The notes: generated from the letters alone by a model not told the origin. A stretch of DNA of 64,000 nt from Bacteroidota bacterium (GCA_947453145.1 CANGFA010000003.1:54330-118329); one strand, 5' to 3'. Shown: positions 27,017 to 36,882, counted from the stretch's first letter. Numbers and translations are program-made.

Positions 27017-28195
27017 ATGTCATTGTATGCCCAACGCGGAGTATCCGCACAAAAAGAAGAAGTACACGCAGCTATCCAAAATTTAGATCAGGGGTTATAT
27101 CCCAATGCATTTTGTAAGTTATATGCCGACTTCTTGGGCGGACAATCCAACTATATCAATATTATGCATGCCGACGGGGCTGGAACTAAAAGTATATTGG
27201 CATATATCTATTGGAAAGAAACAGGAGATGCAAGTGTTTGGAAAGGAATTGCACAAGATGCGATTGCTATGAATTTGGATGATTTATTATGTGTAGGCAT
27301 TTATGATCAAATATTATTTTCCTCTACTATTGATAGGAATAAATCGGTGATAACAGGCGAAATATTAAGTCAGGTTATAAATGGTACACAGGCTTTTTTC
27401 AATATCCTTAAAACCTATGGGGTAAATATTGAATTCCTGGGCGGTGAAACAGCGGACGTAGGGGATGTGGTAAGAACGATTGCTGTGAACGGAACCATGA
27501 CAGCTCGTTGGCCTAAGAACAAGTTAATTACCAATGATTTAATCGCGCCTGGTCAAGTAATTGTTGGATTTTCAAGCCATGGTCAATCAAATTATGAAAC
27601 CGAATACAATAGCGGACTAGGAAGTAATGGTTTAACAAGTGCAAGACATGATGTATTAAGTAAGGAGTATGCTACTAAATATCCAGAAACTTTTGAGTCT
27701 AGTTTATCGGATAGCGTAGTATATATAGGAAAGAATAAGGTAACGGATCTGCTCACTATACCTGGATTTGGTGACATTTCAGTTGGAAAGTTATTACTGA
27801 GTCCCACTAGAACTTACGCTCCTTTGGTTAAAGCTATTTTAACCGAGCATTTTGATGCAGTTAAAGGAATGATTCATTGTAGTGGTGGGGGGCAAACCAA
27901 GTGTATGAAATATCTACCCGGTAATATGCGTATCGTAAAAGATAATTTTATGCCGATACCCCCAATTTTCAAGTTGATTCAAGCAAATTCGGGAGCCAAT
28001 GCACGTGAAATGTACCAGGTTTTTAATATGGGGCACCGCTTAGAAATATTCACCACACCCGATCAAGCTGAAAATTTAATATCAATTGCATCTTCATTAG
28101 GGATTGATTCACAGGTAATTGGAAAGGTTGAAGCAAGTGATCGTAAAGAGCTGATTTTAAAAGGTGATTTTGGTCAAGAGTCATTTAGCTATTAA
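27017..28195 (+). CDS. purM: Phosphoribosylformylglycinamidine cyclo-ligase (AIR synthetase)
   Basis: A 392-residue enzyme that closes the imidazole ring in purine synthesis. AIR-synthetase features include HADGAGTKS near the N-terminus, DAIAMNLDDLLCVG, the FLGGETADVGD motif and a C-terminal HCSGGGQTKCMKYLP followed by MYQVFNMGHRLEIF. It is longer than E. coli PurM (345 residues) and belongs to the divergent Bacteroidota branch, in which the usual GVD-I-AGN start is replaced by SLYAQRGVSAQKEEV. Single gene; ftsE follows after 45 bases. Confidence 0.92.
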   Translation: MSLYAQRGVSAQKEEVHAAIQNLDQGLYPNAFCKLYADFLGGQSNYINIMHADGAGTKSILAYIYWKETGDASVWKGIAQDAIAMNLDDLLCVGIYDQILFSSTIDRNKSVITGEILSQVINGTQAFFNILKTYGVNIEFLGGETADVGDVVRTIAVNGTMTARWPKNKLITNDLIAPGQVIVGFSSHGQSNYETEYNSGLGSNGLTSARHDVLSKEYATKYPETFESSLSDSVVYIGKNKVTDLLTIPGFGDISVGKLLLSPTRTYAPLVKAILTEHFDAVKGMIHCSGGGQTKCMKYLPGNMRIVKDNFMPIPPIFKLIQANSGANAREMYQVFNMGHRLEIFTTPDQAENLISIASSLGIDSQVIGKVEASDRKELILKGDFGQESFSY

Positions 28196-28240
28196 CTTTA
28201 AACAGTAAAATTAAAAGTATACTTTTTTAAAATATTTATT

Positions 28241-28915
28241 ATGTCAGAAGTCCTAGTCAATTTAGAAAATGCAAATATCTACCAAAGTGGAAGTTTAATC
28301 CTACAGGACGTAAATTTCAAGGTAGAAACAGGGGAATTTGTTTATTTGGTTGGCAAAACCGGAACTGGGAAGAGCAGTTTATTAAAAACATTATACGGCG
28401 AATTGACTTTAACCGAAGGTATTGGGGATGTAGTAGGTTTTAATTTGAAAGACATGACTTGGAAGACTCTACCTTTTTTAAGAAGAAATTTAGGGGTGGT
28501 ATTTCAGGATTTTCAATTACTTACAGATAGAAATGTGCATGAAAACCTAAGATTTGTGCTTAAAGCAACAGGTTGGATGGATGAAGCGATGATTGAACAA
28601 AAAATTAACGATGTTTTGGCCAAAGTGGGCCTTCAAAATAAAGGTTTTAAAATGACCTTTGAAATGAGTGGTGGAGAGCAACAGCGTGTGGACATAGCCC
28701 GCGCTTTATTAAACTCACCAAAATTAATCTTGGCAGACGAGCCAACGGGTAGTTTAGACCCCGAAACCAGTGACGAAATCATGCAATTGTTGTTTCAAAT
28801 AGCCAAAGATGACGGTACCGCTATAGTGATGGCCACCCATGATTTTATGGTGGTAAATAAGTTCCCTTCACGTACTTTAACTACGGAAGGTGGGAGACTT
28901 GTTAGTAAGGCTTAA
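28241..28915 (+). CDS. ftsE: Cell division ATP-binding protein FtsE
   Basis: A 224-residue ABC ATPase of the FtsE/LolD group. Walker A is GKTGTGKSS, the signature is [17 protein letters not shown], Walker B is [12 protein letters not shown], and the switch His lies in MATHDF. The insertion between Walker A and the signature ([27 protein letters not shown]) is typical of FtsE. FtsE works with membrane FtsX to control cell-wall hydrolases during division. ftsX is not adjacent, and the next gene is smc. LolD or MacB-type ATPases are similar, so the name rests on the FtsE-specific segment. Confidence 0.88.
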   Translation: MSEVLVNLENANIYQSGSLILQDVNFKVETGEFVYLVGKTGTGKSSLLKTLYGELTLTEGIGDVVGFNLKDMTWKTLPFLRRNLGVVFQDFQLLTDRNVHENLRFVLKATGWMDEAMIEQKINDVLAKVGLQNKGFKMTFEMSGGEQQRVDIARALLNSPKLILADEPTGSLDPETSDEIMQLLFQIAKDDGTAIVMATHDFMVVNKFPSRTLTTEGGRLVSKA

Positions 28916-28951
28916 TTTTCCCACAATTGTGCACAAAATGCGCACTTTTTC

Positions 28952-28981
28952 TTGATTTATACTGTCTTTTTCTTATGTTCG
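28952..28981 (+). promoter_or_regulatory. Promoter of smc
   Basis: TTG (28952-28954), 19 bases, TATGTTCG (28974-28981; one base off TAnnTTTG). A Shine-Dalgarno-like AAGGAGA (28993-28999), unusual here, precedes the GTG start at 29007. Confidence 0.5.
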
Positions 28982-29006
28982 CAGACATTTAAAAGGAGAT
29001 ATAAAA

Positions 29007-32000
29007 GTGAGACTAAAGTCATTAGAAATCAAAGGGTTCAAGAGTTTTGCTGATAAAACCATCGTTAGTTTTGACGAGGGAATTACAGGTATCATTGGAC
29101 CAAACGGGTGCGGTAAAAGTAATATCATTGATTCTATCAGATGGGTAATTGGGGAATCTAAGATTTCGGCATTAAGATCTGAGAATTTAGATTCTTTGGT
29201 ATTTAACGGAAGTAAAACAAGAAATGCCAGTAGTATGGCGGAAGTAAGTTTAACTTTTGAAAATACAAAAAACTTATTACCAACCGAATTTAGCACCATT
29301 ACAGTAACACGTCGTTATTACAAAAATGGGGAAAGTGAATATCGTTTAAATGATGTGGCTTGTCGATTAAAAGACATCCATAATTTATTCATGGATACGG
29401 GTGTGAGTACAGACAGTTATGCAATTATTGAATTGGGTATGGTGGATGATATTATCAAGGATAAGGATAATAGTCGTCGTAAAATGTTAGAGCAAGCTGC
29501 AGGAATTACTATTTACAAAACAAGAAAGAAAGAAGCTAAGAATAAATTAGATGCAACGGAGCAGGATTTGTCTAGAATCGAAGATTTGTTATTTGAAATT
29601 AATAACCAATTAAAAACTTTAGAGAATCAAGCTAAAAAAGCGGAGAAGTATTTTGAAATTAAAAAGGATTATCAAGAAACTGCCATTGAACTAGCCATAG
29701 CATCACTAGAAGGTTTTAATTTAAGTTATAAGGAACTTACTGAGCAACAAGAAACTGAATCAGACAAGAAAATTCAATTAGAAGCACAGATCGCATTAGA
29801 AGAAGCGGCATTAGAGCAAGAGCGTGTGGTGTTTATTGAAAAAGAAAGAGGTTTGCAAAGTTTACAACAAGAATTTAACGAGCAACTGCAAGCATTAAGA
29901 ACCAAAGAAAACGATAAAAATTTAGCTGCACAAAGACTCACTTATTTGAGTGACAAGGAAACAAGCTTACAGGAATTTTTAGAGCGTGCTGCCGGACAAG
30001 TAAAAACAATTGGGGACTCCATTGAATATACAAAGTTGCAAGTTGTAGAGGAAGAAAAAATTTATAACGATTTTAAAAATAGAGTAGAGCAATCTCAGCT
30101 TGAATTAACCAATAAGCGAACTCAGTTCGATGATCAAAGAGCAGTATTGGATGGCTTGCGTCAGGAATACCAACAAATTCAAAGAGGTCAGTTTGATGCC
30201 GAAAAGAAAGTTGCTGTATCGGATACTTCTATCCAAAATATATTAAGATCACAGGAGCAATTAGAAGGTGAACAAATACATCGTTCTGCACAAATTGCTG
30301 ATTTAACTCAGCAATTAATGGTTAAAGAAGCGGATCTTGCCGCTAAGAAGGAACATTTGGCTGCGTTGCAAGCGCAACATGAAACTGCAAAAGCAAGTAT
30401 TTTTGAAACGCAAGCAGCATTGGAGGAATTAAGATCTAAAATGGCAGAAGAATCTAGAACTTTAGATGCTAAGAAAAACGAATACGATTTATTAAAAAGC
30501 TTAGTAGACTCTATGGAAGGATATCCAGAGAGCGTTAAGTTTTTACATAAAAATACAGGCTGGAATCATAATGCGCCTATTTTGTCAGATATTTTATACG
30601 TTCAAGAGCAATATAGAACCGCTGTTGAAAATGTATTAGAGCCTTATTTGAACTACTATGTGGTGAATGATTTGAAAGAGGGTATGCAAGCAGTTCAATT
30701 ATTGGATGATAATAAAAAAGGAAAAGCAAATTTCTTTTTATTAGATCAATTAGCAGGTGCGTCAAGTTCTTCGGCACCAGCAAATACCATTGCAGCTTTA
30801 ACGGTTGTGGAAATTGATACTAAGTATGCGGCTTTGGCTAATCATTTATTAGGTAATGTATTTATTGCCGAAAATGAGCAAGCTTTAGAAGGCAATTCAA
30901 CGGGGATTATTTTAGAAAAATCAGGAAAATATGTTAAGGGTAAATATACCTTAACAGGAGGAAGTGTTGGATTGTTTGAAGGTAAAAAAATTGGTCGCGC
31001 CAAAAACTTAGAAAAGCTTTTAACAGATATTCAAGCGCAAGAAACGGTTGTGAATAGCATAAAAGAACAAATTCAAACCAAGCATAATGCTGTATTAGAA
31101 TTTAATGAGTTGTTAAAGGAAAATGAAATACGTTCTACAGAACAGACCATTAACAATCTAATCAACGAGGTTTTTGCAAATAAAAACAGACTAGAGAATT
31201 TACAAGCAGCGCATGTAGCAGCTGTTGAAAAATTAGCTGAGTACACTTCAAAGATGCAGGAAGAGCATGCTGCAATTGCAGATACAAGAGTTGCTTTAGC
31301 GGCACTAAATATAAGCTTACAAGAAACGCAGGCAAAATTAGAGTCTATCGAGTTGGCTTACCAAGCTGCTGAACAAGCTTATCACTTAGCTTCTGGTGAA
31401 TTCAACGAAATGAATTTGCAATTAACTAAACAACAAAGTAAGATAGAAGCATTGCAACAAGAAGTGGTGTTTAAGGAAAATCAATTAAATGATTTACATG
31501 CACAAATTCAAAGCAATACAGCTCAATTAACAGAAGCTTCTGCTGCAATTGTTGAAAGTAACACGCAATTGGCAGAGATTGAAGCGGAGTTGGTAAACTT
31601 AATCAGGTCCAAAGAGGAAGAGGAATTAAAATTGAACGAAGCAGACCAGGCTTATTATACTTTACGTAACGAACTTCAAGAAAAAGAAAGTGTGGTAAGA
31701 CAACAAATTAAGTCTAAGGAATTAGTGGATCAAATTATTAACGAAATCAAAGACAAATTAAATAATTTGAAATTGCAATTGTCGGGAATGAAAGAGCGCT
31801 TGAGTGTAGAATTTAAAGTAGAATTGGAAGACGTTTTAGAGAAAGGACGTCAAACCGAAGAAACCTTAGAGGAATTACAAGCAAGTGCGGAGAAGATGAA
31901 AAAGCGTTTGGAGAACATGGGTGAAGTAAATCCAACAGCTATTGAAGCGTATACCGAAATGAAAAAGCGTTACGATTTCATCTTGGAACAAAAGAATGAC

Positions 32001-32525
32001 TTAGTAACTGCAAAAGAAAGCTTAATGCTAACTATTCAGGAAGTGGAGGCAACAGCAAACCAAGCATTCTTAGAAACCTATAATACGGCTAGAGAAAACT
32101 TCCAAAAAGTATTCAAGGCTTTATTTACCGAAGAAGATTCTTGTGATTTAATATTAGTTGATCCAGATAATTTAGCAGAAACAGCAGTAGAGATTGTGGC
32201 TAAGCCTAAAGGTAAACGACCTTCTTCTATTACGCAGTTGTCAGGAGGGGAGCGAACCTTAACCGCAACAGCTATGTTGTTTGCTATTTACTTAATTAAG
32301 CCAGCACCATTCTGTATACTAGACGAGGTGGATGCTCCTTTGGATGATGCGAACGTAGGTAAGTTCACGCAAATGATTCAGAAGTTTTCTGATAACTCAC
32401 AGTTTATCATTGTTACACACAATAAACAAACCATGAGTGCAGTGGATGTGATTTACGGGGTAACCATGCAAGAGCCGGGTGTAAGTAAATTAGTCCCAGT
32501 GGATTTTAGAAGTTTAAGTAATTAA
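29007..32525 (+). CDS. smc: Chromosome segregation protein SMC
   Basis: An 1172-residue condensin ATPase. The N-terminal head has Walker A GPNGCGKSN (~32-40). Two long coiled coils surround a hinge near residues 515-660 (SVKFLHKNTGW to KYTLTGGSVGLFEGKK). The C-terminal head has the signature QLSGGERTLTATAM (~1076) and Walker B FCILDEVDAPLDDANVGKF (~1100). The length is standard. The start is GTG, supported by an AAGGAGA sequence at good distance, whereas most genes here lack one. MRLKSLEIKGFKSFADKT is the expected N-terminus. ScpA and ScpB partners are not in the window. Confidence 0.97.
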   Translation: MRLKSLEIKGFKSFADKTIVSFDEGITGIIGPNGCGKSNIIDSIRWVIGESKISALRSENLDSLVFNGSKTRNASSMAEVSLTFENTKNLLPTEFSTITVTRRYYKNGESEYRLNDVACRLKDIHNLFMDTGVSTDSYAIIELGMVDDIIKDKDNSRRKMLEQAAGITIYKTRKKEAKNKLDATEQDLSRIEDLLFEINNQLKTLENQAKKAEKYFEIKKDYQETAIELAIASLEGFNLSYKELTEQQETESDKKIQLEAQIALEEAALEQERVVFIEKERGLQSLQQEFNEQLQALRTKENDKNLAAQRLTYLSDKETSLQEFLERAAGQVKTIGDSIEYTKLQVVEEEKIYNDFKNRVEQSQLELTNKRTQFDDQRAVLDGLRQEYQQIQRGQFDAEKKVAVSDTSIQNILRSQEQLEGEQIHRSAQIADLTQQLMVKEADLAAKKEHLAALQAQHETAKASIFETQAALEELRSKMAEESRTLDAKKNEYDLLKSLVDSMEGYPESVKFLHKNTGWNHNAPILSDILYVQEQYRTAVENVLEPYLNYYVVNDLKEGMQAVQLLDDNKKGKANFFLLDQLAGASSSSAPANTIAALTVVEIDTKYAALANHLLGNVFIAENEQALEGNSTGIILEKSGKYVKGKYTLTGGSVGLFEGKKIGRAKNLEKLLTDIQAQETVVNSIKEQIQTKHNAVLEFNELLKENEIRSTEQTINNLINEVFANKNRLENLQAAHVAAVEKLAEYTSKMQEEHAAIADTRVALAALNISLQETQAKLESIELAYQAAEQAYHLASGEFNEMNLQLTKQQSKIEALQQEVVFKENQLNDLHAQIQSNTAQLTEASAAIVESNTQLAEIEAELVNLIRSKEEEELKLNEADQAYYTLRNELQEKESVVRQQIKSKELVDQIINEIKDKLNNLKLQLSGMKERLSVEFKVELEDVLEKGRQTEETLEELQASAEKMKKRLENMGEVNPTAIEAYTEMKKRYDFILEQKNDLVTAKESLMLTIQEVEATANQAFLETYNTARENFQKVFKALFTEEDSCDLILVDPDNLAETAVEIVAKPKGKRPSSITQLSGGERTLTATAMLFAIYLIKPAPFCILDEVDAPLDDANVGKFTQMIQKFSDNSQFIIVTHNKQTMSAVDVIYGVTMQEPGVSKLVPVDFRSLSN

Positions 32526-32546
32526 TATACATTATAAATTCGCTTT

Positions 32547-32580
32547 AAGAGTCCTTGGTAGCAATACTAGGGGCTCTTTT
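32547..32580 (+). terminator. Terminator of smc
   Basis: AAGAGTCC (32547-32554) pairs with GGGCTCTT (32571-32578), including one G-T pair, with a 16-base loop and four T. Confidence 0.5.
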
Positions 32581-32614
32581 AATTTGAGCACCTAATTCTT
32601 ATGTACTCCATTAA

Positions 32615-33031
32615 ATGATTAAATCATCTATCATATTATTTCTTACCTGCTTTTTTTTATACCTACCATTTAGTAGGGAGCCCGATTATTTTGATAGCGA
32701 AACTGCTCCTGCAATGATTGTATCAAAACAAGGGGAGGTGTTTGCACAGTTTGATGAATTTGGTAAACCCTTTGTTTTAAAATTGGATAAGCAGCAATAT
32801 TTGGCTAAAGTTGGTCAGCAAGTGGAAGTGATTTATGAATTAAGTCATCCCGAAAAAGCTGCCATTAATAAAGCTTGGGGGTATTGGTTTATTGGCAAAG
32901 AAATGGCCTGGGCTTTTGGTGTATTTTTAGTGTTACTAGGGGTTGCATATGCAACCACAAATGAGCCACATCCAGATGCATTAGCCGAGCAATTAAGTTA
33001 TAAGGAAGAGCATAAAACAAAGTATCAGTAA
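32615..33031 (+). CDS. Small two-helix membrane protein, DUF3592-like
   Basis: A 138-residue protein of unknown function. An N-terminal hydrophobic segment (IILFLTCFFLYLPF) could be a membrane anchor or signal peptide. It is followed by a ~60-residue beta-rich stretch (GEVFAQF, QQVEVIYELSHPEKAAIN), a second transmembrane helix (MAWAFGVFLVLLGVAYA) and a charged tail. The beta segment with V-x-V-x-Y-x3-x-P-x-x-A before a helix recalls DUF3592. It stands alone between smc and smpB. Confidence 0.65.
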   Translation: MIKSSIILFLTCFFLYLPFSREPDYFDSETAPAMIVSKQGEVFAQFDEFGKPFVLKLDKQQYLAKVGQQVEVIYELSHPEKAAINKAWGYWFIGKEMAWAFGVFLVLLGVAYATTNEPHPDALAEQLSYKEEHKTKYQ

Positions 33032-33091
33032 CTATTTTGCGCCTTAAGTAATTTACGAAAAAGCAAATTCACTAAGGTTTTAGCTATGGGA

Positions 33092-33556
33092 TTAACGTTT
33101 AAGTAATCGTTTAATTTCCTTATCTACATCTCGGTTTTTGATGGTTTCGCGTTTGTCAAATTCTTTCTTACCCTTACCAATACCAATTTCTAATTTGGCT
33201 AAATGTTTTTCATTAAAAAAAATACGAAGCGGCACAATAGTAAATCCTTTTTCTTTTACCTTTACTTCTATTTTCTTTAATTCTCTTTTTTGTAATAATA
33301 ATTTCCGGTCGTGTACTTCAATGTGATTATTGGCAGAGCCATGTGAGTATGCGTTAATGTATAAACTACGCACCCATAATTCGCCTCGGTCAAAAAAACA
33401 AAAGGAGTCATTGAAACTTACTTTCCCTTCGCGTATGGATTTTACCTCTGTACCTAGCAATACCATACCTGCAACATACTTATCCTCTATGTTATAATTA
33501 AAATAGGCTTGCCTATTATTTAATTCTTTTACTGGTATTGCTTTGGTTTTTGCCAT
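33092..33556 (-). CDS. smpB: SsrA-binding protein
   Basis: A 154-residue RNA-binding protein that brings tmRNA to stalled ribosomes (trans-translation). The OB-fold shows the family pattern: NRQAYFNYNIEDKYVAGMVLLGTEVKSIREGKV, then DSFCFFDRGELWVRSLYI, and a basic C-terminal tail with KKEFDKRETIKNRDVDKEIKRLLKR that folds in the decoding centre. The W-x-x-R-D of many SmpB tails is changed to ETIKNRD. The ATG follows directly on the T tract of a hairpin between accD and smpB. tmRNA itself is not in the window. Confidence 0.95.
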   Translation of the reverse strand: MAKTKAIPVKELNNRQAYFNYNIEDKYVAGMVLLGTEVKSIREGKVSFNDSFCFFDRGELWVRSLYINAYSHGSANNHIEVHDRKLLLQKRELKKIEVKVKEKGFTIVPLRIFFNEKHLAKLEIGIGKGKKEFDKRETIKNRDVDKEIKRLLKR

Positions 33557-33586
33557 AAAAAATGTCCCAACCTTACGGCTGGGACA
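33557..33586 (-). terminator. Hairpin with T tract between accD and smpB
   Basis: On the minus strand TGTCCCAGCC (33586-33577) pairs with GGTTGGGACA (33572-33563), including one G-T pair, around a GTAA tetraloop, followed by six T and immediately the smpB ATG. It can end accD transcripts and also forms nearly the whole predicted smpB leader. Confidence 0.75.
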
Positions 33587-33587
33587 A

Positions 33588-33595
33588 CAAAAGTA
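33588..33595 (-). promoter_or_regulatory. -7 box for smpB
   Basis: On the minus strand this reads TACTTTTG, a full TAnnTTTG match, lying between the accD stop and the terminator hairpin. Transcription would begin near 33581. Confidence 0.45.
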
Positions 33596-33607
33596 GTATA
33601 AGTATGC

Positions 33608-34534
33608 CTAGTTTCTGAATAAGAAGGCAACTTCTGATAATTTATTTTTTAATTCTTTTCTATCCACGATAAAGTCAAGGAAACCATGTTCTAATAAAAA
33701 TTCACTTCTCTGGAATCCTGGAGGCAAGTCTTTTTTAATGGTTTCTTTAATAACCCTAGGTCCCGCAAAACCAATTAAAGCGCCTGGTTCTGCAATATTA
33801 ATATCTCCTAGCATCCCAAAGCTAGCGGAGATTCCACCAAATGTTGGGTCGGTTAATAAGGAAATGAAAGGTAATTTAGCATCGCTTAATTGAGAAAGTT
33901 TTCCGCTGGTCTTTGCCAATTGCATTAAGCTAAAAGCACTTTCCATCATTCGAGCGCCACCACTTTTACTTATTACTAAAAAAGGAAGTTTATGTTCAAT
34001 ACAATAATCCACTGCACGACTAAATTTTTCACCCATCACACTTCCTAATGAACCCCCAATAAATTCAAAATCCATACAAGCCACCACATAACCTTCGCCG
34101 TTCATTTTACCTACTCCTACGCGCATAGAATCTTTCAAATCTGTTTTAGAATGAATTTCATCTAAACGCTTTTGGTAATTTTTTAAATCGGTAAAATTTA
34201 AAGCGTCTTTACTTACGATATTGTCATACAGTACTTCGTATTGTTGATCGTCAAATAAAATTTCAAAATAATCTTCACTCCCAATTCTGTGATGATAGTT
34301 GCAACTCGAACAAATAAATAAATTTTCTTTCAACTCCGCACTTGTACAAATATGATTACATGTAGGACATTTAGACCATAAGCCTTCGGGGGTTTCTTTT
34401 TTATCTGCTGTAGAAGTAGTAATGCCTCTTTTGATACGTTTAAACCATCTTGGCTTTCCGGTTTCATTGCTTGCAGATTCTTCTCCCGTTAAATTCACTT
34501 CAATATCTTCTTCTCTATTTTTCATAGTGGGCAT
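33608..34534 (-). CDS. accD: Acetyl-CoA carboxylase carboxyltransferase subunit beta
   Basis: A 308-residue subunit that with AccA moves carboxyl from biotin to acetyl-CoA, the first step of fatty acid synthesis. A zinc ribbon is formed by Cys56, Cys59, Cys75 and Cys78. The crotonase-fold core follows, with [21 protein letters not shown] and [11 protein letters not shown]. The first ~50 residues are a polar extension absent from E. coli AccD; a later Met at residue 4 is also possible. The gene lies 21 bases after fba on the same strand, so the two probably form an operon. Confidence 0.96.
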   Translation of the reverse strand: MPTMKNREEDIEVNLTGEESASNETGKPRWFKRIKRGITTSTADKKETPEGLWSKCPTCNHICTSAELKENLFICSSCNYHHRIGSEDYFEILFDDQQYEVLYDNIVSKDALNFTDLKNYQKRLDEIHSKTDLKDSMRVGVGKMNGEGYVVACMDFEFIGGSLGSVMGEKFSRAVDYCIEHKLPFLVISKSGGARMMESAFSLMQLAKTSGKLSQLSDAKLPFISLLTDPTFGGISASFGMLGDINIAEPGALIGFAGPRVIKETIKKDLPPGFQRSEFLLEHGFLDFIVDRKELKNKLSEVAFLFRN

Positions 34535-34555
34535 TTAAGTGAGCAATCGGTAATA

Positions 34556-35623
34556 TTATGCGTTTCTGTTGATACAGTTTAAGTCATCAAAAGATTGCTC
34601 TAATCTCTTAATAAAAGACTCTTCTCCTTTTCTTAACCAAACTCTAGGATCGTAATATTTTTTATTTGGCTTATCGGCACCTTCAGGGTTCCCTAATTGC
34701 GTTTGTAAATAAGCTTCATTCTTTTTGTAATAGCCTAAAATTCCTTCCCAGAAAGCCCATTGCAAATCGGTATCTAAATTCATTTTGATGGCACCGTAAC
34801 CAATAGCTTCTCTGATTTGATTTTGAGGAGATCCAGAACCACCGTGGAAAACAAAGTAAACTGGTTTTGGAGCGGTACCTAAAGTCTTTTCAATATGTAA
34901 CTGGCTATTGTGTAAAATTTCAGGTTTTAATTCAACGTTACCTGGACTATAAACGCCGTGTACATTTCCAAATGCGGCAGCTACAGTAAACAAGTTGCCC
35001 ACTTTACCTAATTCGGTATATGCATAAGCTACGTGTTCGGGTTGCGTATATAATTTATCGTTTTCTATACCGCTATTATCTACACCATCTTCCTCACCAC
35101 CTGTAACACCTAATTCAATTTCAATACCCATTCCCAATGGAGCCATGCGTTTGAAAAATTCAACCGAGGTTTCAATATTTTCTTCGATAGGTTCTTCAGA
35201 TAAATCCAACATATGCGAGCTGAATAAAGGTTGTCCGTGTAATTTGTGATATTTCTCACTTTCGTCAATTAACGCACTAATCCATGGTAACCATTTTTTA
35301 GCAGCGTGGTCTGTATGTAATACTACAGGTACATCATAATATTTAGCTACTTGGTGAACATGTAAAGCGCCTGCTATAGCACCCTGAATATTGGCTTGTA
35401 AATTATCATTTGGCATGCCTTTACCTGCTATAAATTGTGCACCCCCATTTGAGAACTGTATAATAATTGGAGACTTTACTTTAGCGGCTGTTTCAATGGC
35501 TGCATTAATGGTATCTGTTCCTGTGGTATTTACTGCTGGAATGGCAAAATTATTTGCTTTTGCATCGTTGTATAAAGCTTCTAATTCTTTACCAAATAAA
35601 ACCCCTGATCTGTACTTGCTCAT
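34556..35623 (-). CDS. fbaA: Fructose-bisphosphate aldolase, class II
   Basis: A 355-residue zinc-dependent aldolase that cleaves fructose 1,6-bisphosphate in glycolysis and runs in reverse for gluconeogenesis. Class IIA features include VVLHTDHAAKKWLPW (zinc His and catalytic Asp), FFKRMAPLGMGIEIELGVTGGEEDG, VHGVYSPGNVELKPEIL and VFHGGSGSP, then MNLDTDLQWAFWEGI. Length matches E. coli FbaA. A -7 box lies just upstream and accD follows by 21 bases. Confidence 0.97.
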   Translation of the reverse strand: MSKYRSGVLFGKELEALYNDAKANNFAIPAVNTTGTDTINAAIETAAKVKSPIIIQFSNGGAQFIAGKGMPNDNLQANIQGAIAGALHVHQVAKYYDVPVVLHTDHAAKKWLPWISALIDESEKYHKLHGQPLFSSHMLDLSEEPIEENIETSVEFFKRMAPLGMGIEIELGVTGGEEDGVDNSGIENDKLYTQPEHVAYAYTELGKVGNLFTVAAAFGNVHGVYSPGNVELKPEILHNSQLHIEKTLGTAPKPVYFVFHGGSGSPQNQIREAIGYGAIKMNLDTDLQWAFWEGILGYYKKNEAYLQTQLGNPEGADKPNKKYYDPRVWLRKGEESFIKRLEQSFDDLNCINRNA

Positions 35624-35641
35624 AGTTTAATTATTGAGTCA

Positions 35642-35649
35642 CAAATATA
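35642..35649 (-). promoter_or_regulatory. -7 box for fbaA-accD
   Basis: On the minus strand this reads TATATTTG, a full TAnnTTTG match, 18 bases before the fbaA ATG. No -33 box is at the usual distance. Confidence 0.45.
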
Positions 35650-35787
35650 CAATTTATGCCCCAAACGGGTGTTAGTGATAAAAGGGTAAATGAGGCAAAA
35701 AATCCACAAAAAGCAACCTTATTTGCACATTTTAACGCTAAAAATGAATAGAACAGTAAGGTATTAAAGCAATAGCGAGGGATGCTT

Positions 35788-36762
35788 TTAAAGGAAACCT
35801 TTGGACTTCATCCAATCATCATTGTATACCTTTCCAACATACCTACTGCCATGATCGTGGAAAATACAAACCACTATATCGGAAGACTTGAGCGAATTGG
35901 ATAATTGCATTAAACCTTGCAAGCAACTGCCAGCACTATAACCGCAGAATAATCCTTCTTCTTTAGCTAAACGACGTGTCATTAATGCACCTTCTTTATC
36001 GGCAACCTGTTCAAAATGATCAATCACAGACATGTCATAATTTGCAGGTACAAAATCTTCACCAAAACCCTCGGCGATATATGGTTTTACATAAGCCATA
36101 TCTACCTCGCCAGTTTTAAAATAATGCGTAAGTAAAGATCCAATGGGATCAATAGCCCATACTTTTATATTAGGGTTCTTTTCTTTTAAATATTTTCCTG
36201 TACCTGTAATGGTTCCGCCTGTTCCCGCGGTACAAACTAAGTGTGTTATTTTTCCTTCCGTCTGATTCCAAATTTCTGGACCAGTGGTTTCATAATGTGC
36301 TAATCTATTGGCTAAATTATCATACTGATTAAAAAAATAGGAGTTAGGTATTTCTGCAGCTAATTTTCTTGCCACCGAATAATAACTTGTTGGATCTTCT
36401 GGTGCAACATTGGTGGGACAAACAATTACCTCGGCACCTACGGCACGAAGAATATCCATTTTTTCTTTACTCTGTTTGTCGGTAGTGGTGAAAATGCATT
36501 TATACCCTTTTACGATTGCAGCTAATGCTAAGCCCATTCCTGTATTACCACTTGTACATTCTATAATCGTCCCGCCTGGCTTTAATTTCCCTTCTGCTTC
36601 TGCTACTTCCACCATCTTTAATGCCATACGGTCTTTAATTGAATTGCCTGGATTAAAGTAGTCTACTTTTGCTAAAATAGTAGCTGGTAAATTTGATGTG
36701 ATCTTATTTAGCTTGATTAAGGGGGTATTGCCAATTGTTTCAAGAATATTATTATACCACAT
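35788..36762 (-). CDS. Cystathionine beta-synthase-like PLP enzyme (or cysteine synthase)
   Basis: A 324-residue fold-type II PLP enzyme. The PLP lysine lies in NPGNSIKDRMA, the cofactor phosphate loop is GTGGTITGTG, and the substrate loop is TSGNTGMG. Several stretches resemble the catalytic core of cystathionine beta-synthase more than O-acetylserine sulfhydrylase: LRAVGAEVIVCPTNVAPEDP, SYFFNQYDNLANRLAHYETTGPEIW, and the end SRYVGKVYNDDWM. The heme-binding N-terminus and the C-terminal CBS domains of the animal enzyme are absent. No cystathionine lyase gene is adjacent. Cysteine synthase is the alternative reading. Single gene with 120-base flanking gaps. Confidence 0.83.
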   Translation of the reverse strand: MWYNNILETIGNTPLIKLNKITSNLPATILAKVDYFNPGNSIKDRMALKMVEVAEAEGKLKPGGTIIECTSGNTGMGLALAAIVKGYKCIFTTTDKQSKEKMDILRAVGAEVIVCPTNVAPEDPTSYYSVARKLAAEIPNSYFFNQYDNLANRLAHYETTGPEIWNQTEGKITHLVCTAGTGGTITGTGKYLKEKNPNIKVWAIDPIGSLLTHYFKTGEVDMAYVKPYIAEGFGEDFVPANYDMSVIDHFEQVADKEGALMTRRLAKEEGLFCGYSAGSCLQGLMQLSNSLKSSDIVVCIFHDHGSRYVGKVYNDDWMKSKGFL

Positions 36763-36882
36763 AGGTGTATTAGCATTAATTGCTACTATGAAAATAGCAC
36801 AAAAAATTCAAATGCTAAGGAATGTTAGTAAAATGAAATTGTACGATAAATGAGCGGATAGGAAAGATGAAAAAAGAAGAAA

